Made by a program: the position numbers and the translations under genes. A DNA stretch of 19,037 nucleotides from JAKEGN01 sp964465665 (lineage in GTDB: Bacteria > Pseudomonadota > Gammaproteobacteria > Steroidobacterales > Woeseiaceae). Location: positions 1-19,037 of the forward strand of contig CAYXKM010000290.1 in NCBI GenBank assembly GCA_964465665.1. Direction: 5' to 3'. This document shows, in pieces, positions 14,223-19,037 of the stretch (positions are counted from its first letter, which is position 1; the number at the start of each line of letters is the position of its first letter). The notes under the pieces were generated by a model. The model saw nothing but the letters and a program-made list of their open reading frames with translations, was not told the origin of the DNA and searched no databases.

Positions 14223-15143
14223 ATGCTGCAGACTTTTGATCAGGCCCGGGTGGCCGCAGCCGGACCGGCAGACCTGTCGGATGCGCTGGAAGAGGGTGCA
14301 ATCGTCTTCTTTCCCCGTTCGCCGGTCCCGTTGCCGTCCGGCAATGACCTAGAGTTCTTTCGAGTAGAACTACCCAACCTATTGAAATTAAAAAATATAT
14401 CCTACCATCCGGAAGCAGGCAGGGTGAGCGGGCTCGACGCCGCCGACAAATCCACCGCCGAACGAGTACGTCGCGTGCTGACGCGCATGAGCGACGACAT
14501 CGGACAATTCCTGCAAAGCAGGATGCCGGGCCTCACCCGCGACTGGACTGTCGGCACCTGCAGTTTCCGGCCGATCCAGGAAAGAGGCCGTAATCTCAAG
14601 CCGCACGCGAGCAACGAACTCGTGCACGTCGATGCCGGTGCGTACGGCGCCACCAACGGCGACCGGATCCTGCGATTTTTCATCAACGTGAATCCGGCCG
14701 AAGATCGCGTCTGGGCGAGCAAGGGGACTTTTCCGGACGTGTACCGGCGCTACGGCGATGCGGCAGGCATCAAGGTGGCGCATCCACCGGCAGGCTATCT
14801 GCAAAAAGGTCCGCTGGATCATCTGCGTACCGGAATGCTGAAAGGTGTTGCCGCTCTCGGCTTGCCCAAGGCGCGGGTTCTCGATTCATCGCCGTACGAT
14901 CGCGTCATGCGCCGCTTTCACAATTTTATGAAAGACACGCCGGCTTTCCAGCAGGACCGGCAAGGGCACGAGGATTTCCGCTTTCCGCCGTTTTCCGCGT
15001 GGATGGTGTTCACCGATATGGTGAGTCACGCGAGCGTTTCCGGCCAGCACGCTTTCGTGCACACCAGCATCGTGCGCCTCGCAAGCTGCAGGAAACCGGA
15101 ACTTGCGCCCTACAATATTCTCCGGCAACCGGCTGCCGCGTGA
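14223..15143 (+). CDS. kdoO: Kdo hydroxylase (Fe(II)/2-oxoglutarate dioxygenase), KdoO-like
   Basis: A 306-residue protein. The ATG at 14223 follows GGAGG with an 8-nt spacer. It matches the Kdo_hydroxy family (PF11004), whose characterised members (KdoO) are Fe(II)/2-oxoglutarate/O2-dependent enzymes that 3-hydroxylate Kdo in the LPS inner core. The visible HxD metal motif is H135-V-D137 in NELVHVDAGAYG, followed by GDRILRFFINVNP and RVW. The second His is H269 in WMVFTDMVSHASVSGQHAF, a block characteristic of the family. It acts on lipid A-Kdo in the cytoplasm or at the inner membrane. It is divergent from the seven-gene envelope operon across 161 nt and convergent with the sugar dehydrogenase gene (16-nt gap). 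Confidence 0.88.
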   Translation: MLQTFDQARVAAAGPADLSDALEEGAIVFFPRSPVPLPSGNDLEFFRVELPNLLKLKNISYHPEAGRVSGLDAADKSTAERVRRVLTRMSDDIGQFLQSRMPGLTRDWTVGTCSFRPIQERGRNLKPHASNELVHVDAGAYGATNGDRILRFFINVNPAEDRVWASKGTFPDVYRRYGDAAGIKVAHPPAGYLQKGPLDHLRTGMLKGVAALGLPKARVLDSSPYDRVMRRFHNFMKDTPAFQQDRQGHEDFRFPPFSAWMVFTDMVSHASVSGQHAFVHTSIVRLASCRKPELAPYNILRQPAAA

Positions 15144-15159
15144 GAAATCGATTCGCGGG

Positions 15160-16395
15160 TCAGGGCGCTTCGACGATCTGGAAAATGAACCCGTTGCCGT
15201 AGTCGAGCAGGTACAGCTCGCCATCCAGGTCTTCGGCAAACGATGAAATACTGTGTGTGGTATCCAGTAATTCGTCCGCAACCGTTCCTTCAGGACTATT
15301 GGCAGCTACACCAAAGATCCTGCCGCTGATGAAGTCACCGAATACGTAGGTTCCCGTAAGGCCTGCAATGCCCATGCCGCGGTACACGTAGCCACCGGTC
15401 ACGGAAGCGCCTAACGCGCGCCCATACTCGGTGATCGGATCTTCAAAGCTTGCGCAACTTGCCGTGCCTGGTGGATAGCAACTCGTACCTTCGCGTACAT
15501 TCCAGCCATAATTCAAACCGAGTTCCACTCGGTCGATTTCCTCCAGGCTGCCCTGTCCAACATCGCCGACCCACAGGTCGCCATTCAGGCTGTCGAAACT
15601 CCAGCGCCAGGGATTGCGAAATCCCAAGGCAAAAATTTCCGGACACTCATCGGTGCCACCGGTGCCTGTCAAGCATTCGGTATTACCGGCGAACGGATTG
15701 TCCGCGGGAATCGAATACGGTGCGCCGGCATCCACATTGATGCGAATAATCGTGCCAAACAGATTGGTCGTGTTCTGTGCATTCTGGTTGGGATCGCCGG
15801 CGCTGCCACCGTCGCCAAAGCCGACATAGAGAAATCCGTCCGGACCGAACGCGAGCTGGCCGCCGTTGTGGTTGTTAAAGGGCTGCTGCAGAGTCAACAG
15901 AATCAGTTCGGATGCGACACTCAAGGTCAGGCCGCCATCCTGGCTCACAAAGCGCGACACCCTCGACTGAAGGCCACCCGAAGTGCCGGTATAGGACACA
16001 TAAACCTCGCCGTTGTTGCTGAAGTCCGGGTGAAATGCCACGCCGAGCAAACCCGCTTCGCCTGCGTTGGAGTTGACGATGCCCGACAGGTTTGCAAACA
16101 CACTGACGTCGGCCGGCATCACGTTTGCGTTATTGGGAAAGGTGTAAATGACACCTCCGCGCTGCAGCACGTACCAGCGCGTGTCATTGTTGGGCCGCTG
16201 CAGCATGGCGAGCGGCTGATTGAAAGCAAGGAGCTGGGAAAATACCCTTTCAGTGGCTATGTCGGCACCGACGGGCGGTGGCGGCGGTGGTGGCGGAACG
16301 AAGCCGTCGCCGTCGCTGCTTCCGCAACCGGAGACGCCCAGGCACACACACGCCAAAAATATTGTGCGCAGATCCCGAACTGTCATGCTGTTCAT
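15160..16395 (-). CDS. Lipoprotein PQQ-dependent sugar dehydrogenase (GSDH family)
   Basis: A 411-residue protein. The ATG at 16395 opens a lipoprotein signal with Cys24 (VCLGVSGC); a longer open frame reaching 16770 crosses the promoter and is rejected. A Gly/Ser/Asp spacer and an eight-proline tract (34-41) lead into a six-bladed beta-propeller of the glucose/sorbosone dehydrogenase family (PF07995). Motifs are GLLGVAFHPDF (116-125), NHNGGQLAFGPDGFLYVGFG (175-194, His176 the likely catalytic base), EIFALGFRNPWRWSFD (253-268) and DLWVGDVGQ. Relatives such as E. coli YliI oxidise aldoses with PQQ in the periplasm. Two cysteines flanking a Gly/Thr loop (241, 251) may form a disulfide. Substrate and PQQ use are inferred. 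Confidence 0.88.
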   Translation of the reverse strand: MNSMTVRDLRTIFLACVCLGVSGCGSSDGDGFVPPPPPPPPVGADIATERVFSQLLAFNQPLAMLQRPNNDTRWYVLQRGGVIYTFPNNANVMPADVSVFANLSGIVNSNAGEAGLLGVAFHPDFSNNGEVYVSYTGTSGGLQSRVSRFVSQDGGLTLSVASELILLTLQQPFNNHNGGQLAFGPDGFLYVGFGDGGSAGDPNQNAQNTTNLFGTIIRINVDAGAPYSIPADNPFAGNTECLTGTGGTDECPEIFALGFRNPWRWSFDSLNGDLWVGDVGQGSLEEIDRVELGLNYGWNVREGTSCYPPGTASCASFEDPITEYGRALGASVTGGYVYRGMGIAGLTGTYVFGDFISGRIFGVAANSPEGTVADELLDTTHSISSFAEDLDGELYLLDYGNGFIFQIVEAP

Positions 16396-16423
16396 CGTAT
16401 TCGCCGCCTGATTCAGTTTATCA

Positions 16424-16451
16424 ACCTTAGTCCGGCACCCGGTTTTGTCAA
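16424..16451 (-). promoter_or_regulatory. Probable promoter of the sugar dehydrogenase gene
   Basis: On the minus strand a consensus TTGACA (16446-16451) is followed after 16 nt by TAAGGT (16424-16429, 3 of 6 matches to TATAAT). The ATG at 16395 lies 28 nt further on, with AGGCGG as a weak ribosome site. The -35 is perfect and the -10 poor. Confidence 0.45.
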
Positions 16452-16612
16452 CCTGTCCGTGTACTGCGACATCGGGAAATGAGGATAATTCCCGGCGATG
16501 GTTGGCGTTGGGGCGCAATCCGGCTGGACAGTCGCCAAGTACAGCGGTCATTATGTCATCGTCTGCGGAACCCCGATAGACACGCCAGTAACACGCACAA
16601 CAAGGACACACA

Positions 16613-18196
16613 ATGAGCAGACTACCGCTTGCATTGACCGCATTGATCGCCGGCGTACTGTCGCTGGCTGCCTGTGAAGAAATAGCGATCGGGCCGGTGG
16701 CCGTCGAAACCGTGATCGAACGGCCAAAATTCCGCATCGAGACAAAGGAGGCCTTTTCGTCGGCAAGCATCGGGCAGTACTCCGGGTCACACGATGAAAT
16801 CTACCGCCACATCGACGATAACCTGGACCAGCACATCGGCAACATCCAGCGCTGGCTGAGACAGCCATCGATCAGCGCGCAGAACGATGGCATCCAGGAA
16901 ATGGCGATGATGCTCCGCGACGATCTGGCGGCGATGGGTTTCCAGGAAGCGGAGCTGGTGCCGACCGGCGGACACCCTGGTGTCTGGGGTTACTACGACG
17001 CGGGCGCCGAGAAAACGCTCATGCTGTACCTGATGTACGACGTGCAGCCGGTAGATCCGGAGGACTGGCAAAGCCCGCCGTTCGCGGCAGAACTCGTCGA
17101 GCACGAACTCGGCACGGTGCTGATGGCACGGGGCGCCACGAATCAGAAAGGACCGCAACGCGCATTTCTCAATGCCGTGCAGTCGATCATCGATGTCCGC
17201 GGCGAGTTGCCGGTCAATCTCATGGTGACGGCGGAAGGGGAGGAGGAACTCGGGTCGCCGCACTATCCGCAGATCATCGACAAATACGAAGAGCGGCTGA
17301 AAGCGGCAGAGGGCGCCATTTTTCCTTTCAACTCGCAGCGCCCGGACGGCAGCCTGTCGATGACGCTCGGAGTCAAGGGCATCATCTATTTCGAACTGGA
17401 AGCGAAAGGCAACGAGGATGGCGGGCCGACCAGGGCGGAAATTCACGGCTCGTACAAGGCGCTGGTGGATTCGCCGGTGCTGCATCTCGTGCAGGCGATT
17501 GCCTCGATGACCAGCAAGGATGGCAACACGATCCTGATTCCGGGTTATTACGACGGTATTCGGCCGCCGAATCACGAGGAACAGGTGCTGATGAACGGCG
17601 TGCTGGCGACCAACAGCGAAGATGAGACCAAAGCGCAGCTCGGTGTCGATACCTGGCTGGACGGTCTCACCGGCGCCGATGCGATTACCGAACTGCTGTT
17701 CATGCCGACACTCAACATCGACGGCATCTGGGCCGGGTACACGGGGGAGGGGACCAAGACCATACTCCCGCATGTAGCAACCGCGAAAATGGACTCGCGC
17801 TTGCCCCCAGGACTCGATCCCGAGGAAGCGCTGCAGAAGATTCGCGCGCACCTCGATGCGAACGGCTTTGCCGACATCGAATTGCGGCGCATGAGCGCTT
17901 ATCCCGCCGCGCAAACCTCGGTCAGCGCGCCGCTGGTGCAGGCGGCTCTCAGCGTGGCCAACAAATACACTGAAAGGGTCGCGGTCAATCCGCGCCTGGC
18001 CGGCAGCGCACCCTTCTATCAGTTCACCGAAAGGCTCGGAATTCCGATGGTGCCTTTCGGCATCGGTTATGGCACCGGTGCGCACGCACCGAACGAAATC
18101 ATGCTGATCAAACCGAAGCCGGGACTGGGCGTGGCCGGGCTTGCGGAAATCGAGAAATCCTACGTCGATTTCCTGTACGCGCTGGCCGAAAAGTGA
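16613..18196 (+). CDS. M20-family metallohydrolase-like lipoprotein with altered metal site
   Basis: A 527-residue protein. AAGGA lies 6 nt before the ATG, and the signal ends in a lipobox (LSLAAC, Cys21). Overall it aligns with the CNDP/PepV-like branch of peptidase family M20: YDVQPVDPEDWQSPPF (142-157), RGATNQKGP (173-181), TAEGEEELGS (206-215), a dimerisation-type domain (about 245-390) and GAHAPNE (489-495). Family members use five ligands for two zinc ions. Here the HxD His is Met141, the bridging Asp of the D-x-KG motif is Asn177, and the later D/E ligand is not evident (GAIFPFNSQ). The acidic pair Glu211/Glu212 and the last His491 remain. It may bind fewer metals, have changed chemistry, or be a non-catalytic binding protein. 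Periplasmic or outer-membrane location is inferred. Confidence 0.85.
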   Translation: MSRLPLALTALIAGVLSLAACEEIAIGPVAVETVIERPKFRIETKEAFSSASIGQYSGSHDEIYRHIDDNLDQHIGNIQRWLRQPSISAQNDGIQEMAMMLRDDLAAMGFQEAELVPTGGHPGVWGYYDAGAEKTLMLYLMYDVQPVDPEDWQSPPFAAELVEHELGTVLMARGATNQKGPQRAFLNAVQSIIDVRGELPVNLMVTAEGEEELGSPHYPQIIDKYEERLKAAEGAIFPFNSQRPDGSLSMTLGVKGIIYFELEAKGNEDGGPTRAEIHGSYKALVDSPVLHLVQAIASMTSKDGNTILIPGYYDGIRPPNHEEQVLMNGVLATNSEDETKAQLGVDTWLDGLTGADAITELLFMPTLNIDGIWAGYTGEGTKTILPHVATAKMDSRLPPGLDPEEALQKIRAHLDANGFADIELRRMSAYPAAQTSVSAPLVQAALSVANKYTERVAVNPRLAGSAPFYQFTERLGIPMVPFGIGYGTGAHAPNEIMLIKPKPGLGVAGLAEIEKSYVDFLYALAEK

Positions 18197-18315
18197 GGCA
18201 CAGACCTGGGTACTGCTGTATCGGATCCGGGGCCTGGTGTAGATTCAGGTCAAAGTCTTCGGATTCAGAGGGTTCCTGCATGTTTGCATCAGGGGGCCCG
18301 TAACGGAGTAGCCGG

Positions 18316-19037
18316 ATGTCCATGCCCGTAATGGTCAACCTGATCGTTTTTTTTGGCCTCATCGTCCTGTTGATGCGTTTTCCGCGGCCGCGATACTCGC
18401 TGTCGCAGCAGATACTCGCCGGACTCGTTGCGGGTGTCGCATTCGGCTTCCTGTTGCAAGGGATGTACGCGGAGGATCCGGCCGTCATGGCCGACACGCT
18501 CAAATGGACCAACGCGGTTGCCGATATCTACGTCAACCTGCTCAAAATGATCGTCATGCCGCTGGTGCTGATCATGATGATCGCTGCCGTCGTGCGCATG
18601 AATGACGTCGCTGCACTGGGCAAAATCGGCGGTTCCGTGATCGGCATTCTGGTGGCCACAACGATAGTCGCTGCGCTGATTGGCGTGGCGGTGGCGAATG
18701 TGTTCGGCCTTACGGCCGAAGGACTGACGGAAGGCGCCCGCGAACTGGCCCGTGCCGAGGTGCTGGAGCAACGGCAGGCCACGGTCGCAGACCTCGGCAT
18801 TGCCGACATGCTGGTCCGGTTCGTGCCGTCGAACATATTCCAGGACCTGACCGGTGCACGCGACACATCGATCATTGCGGTAGTGCTTTTCGGCATACTT
18901 TTTGGCATAGCCGCGTTGATGGTCGCAAGGGAGAACCCGGCGCAAGGCGAGAATATTCGCCAGTTCGTCAATGCTGTTCAGGCTATCATCATGAAGCTCG
19001 TGCGCATCGTAATGGCTTTGACACCCTACGGGATCCT
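18316..19037 (+). CDS. tcyP: TcyP-like L-cystine symporter, 3'-truncated by window end
   Basis: Reads ATG TCC ATG CCC with GGAG 7 nt upstream, and is open to the last base (240 complete codons). It belongs to the dicarboxylate/amino acid:cation symporter (SDF) family. The visible part contains LLKMIVMPLVLIMMIAAVVR, VFGLTAEGLTEGARELAR, QDLTGARDTSIIAVVLFGIL and MKLVRIVMALTPYG, in the same order and with the same key residues as I recall in E. coli TcyP (YdjN), the L-cystine uptake protein. It would import cystine across the inner membrane with sodium or protons. The conserved HP1/HP2 hairpins and substrate-binding residues lie beyond the window. It starts 119 nt after the M20-like gene on the same strand; co-transcription is possible. 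Confidence 0.85.
   Translation, partial: MSMPVMVNLIVFFGLIVLLMRFPRPRYSLSQQILAGLVAGVAFGFLLQGMYAEDPAVMADTLKWTNAVADIYVNLLKMIVMPLVLIMMIAAVVRMNDVAALGKIGGSVIGILVATTIVAALIGVAVANVFGLTAEGLTEGARELARAEVLEQRQATVADLGIADMLVRFVPSNIFQDLTGARDTSIIAVVLFGILFGIAALMVARENPAQGENIRQFVNAVQAIIMKLVRIVMALTPYGI

Noticed and set aside
15144..15159. Terminator between the convergent Kdo hydroxylase and sugar dehydrogenase genes
   Set aside because: The gap is 16 nt and contains no stem-loop with a T-run.
16430..16441. TCCGGCACCC as another copy of the 8231-8305 palindrome arm
   Set aside because: Only about 9 nt match, it lacks the AATAAA and T-run flanks, and it sits inside a promoter spacer; chance similarity.
15160..16770. 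Extended 536-residue start for the sugar dehydrogenase
   Set aside because: The extra 125 residues cross a TTGACA promoter and the start of the divergent M20-like gene, and would bury the lipoprotein signal.
16787..18085. Long minus-strand open frame (432 codons) opposite the M20-like gene
   Set aside because: Fully antisense to a well-supported gene, with Arg/His-rich composition and no motif.

Overview
The window (19,037 nt, GC-rich) looks like a stretch of chromosome from a free-living, probably marine, Gram-negative gammaproteobacterium. The evidence is several lipoproteins, an outer-membrane beta-barrel protein, a Kdo (LPS) hydroxylase, a YadG/YadH-type ABC exporter, a TcyP-type cystine symporter, a secreted sulfatase and a TolB-like/TPR membrane protein of a kind often multiplied in marine gammaproteobacteria. 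A Woeseiaceae-like lineage is my guess, from gene content only. There are no rRNA, tRNA, CRISPR, prophage or transposase genes. Genes are dense: the largest gap is 217 nt, so no stretch over 300 nt lacks a gene.

Layout. 1-1755 (+): 3' part of a TolB-like/TPR membrane protein, cut by the window start. 1787-4040 (-): ABC exporter (ATPase and permease overlapping by 4 nt), followed by an exported VOC/glyoxalase-fold protein. 4218-7413 (-): a large lipoprotein sulfatase, then a small outer-membrane beta-barrel. 7620-8219 (+): a DUF502-type membrane protein. 8220-8338: a convergent intergenic region holding a 25-bp perfect inverted repeat plus a degenerate extra half copy. 8339-14061 (-): a compact seven-gene envelope operon. 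14223-15143 (+): a Kdo hydroxylase, divergent from that operon. 15160-16395 (-): a lipoprotein PQQ-type sugar dehydrogenase. 16613-18196 (+): an M20-family lipoprotein lacking several canonical metal ligands. 18316-end (+): the N-terminal 240 residues of a TcyP-like symporter, cut by the window end.

The most interesting object is the seven-gene operon at 8339-14061. In transcription order it encodes: a periplasmic coiled-coil protein; a six-cysteine lipoprotein; a four-TM MotA/TolQ/ExbB-type proton-channel subunit; a one-TM ExbD/TolR/MotB-like partner with an Asp at the start of its TM and a long Pro/Glu-rich linker; a secreted protein with FlgO/LpoB-like and DUF4384-like regions; a membrane-anchored SPOR-like protein; and a lytic transglycosylase with a SPOR-like tail. 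Gene spacing is -4 to +32 nt. I read this as a candidate proton-motive-force-driven, envelope-spanning machine acting on or anchored to peptidoglycan. It is distinct from Tol-Pal (no TolA/TolB/Pal), Ton (no TonB), the flagellar motor (no OmpA-type peptidoglycan-binding domain) and Zorya (no cytoplasmic effector). I know of no named system with this composition, but I could not search databases.

All assignments come from reading the sequence and remembered family motifs; no homology search was run.
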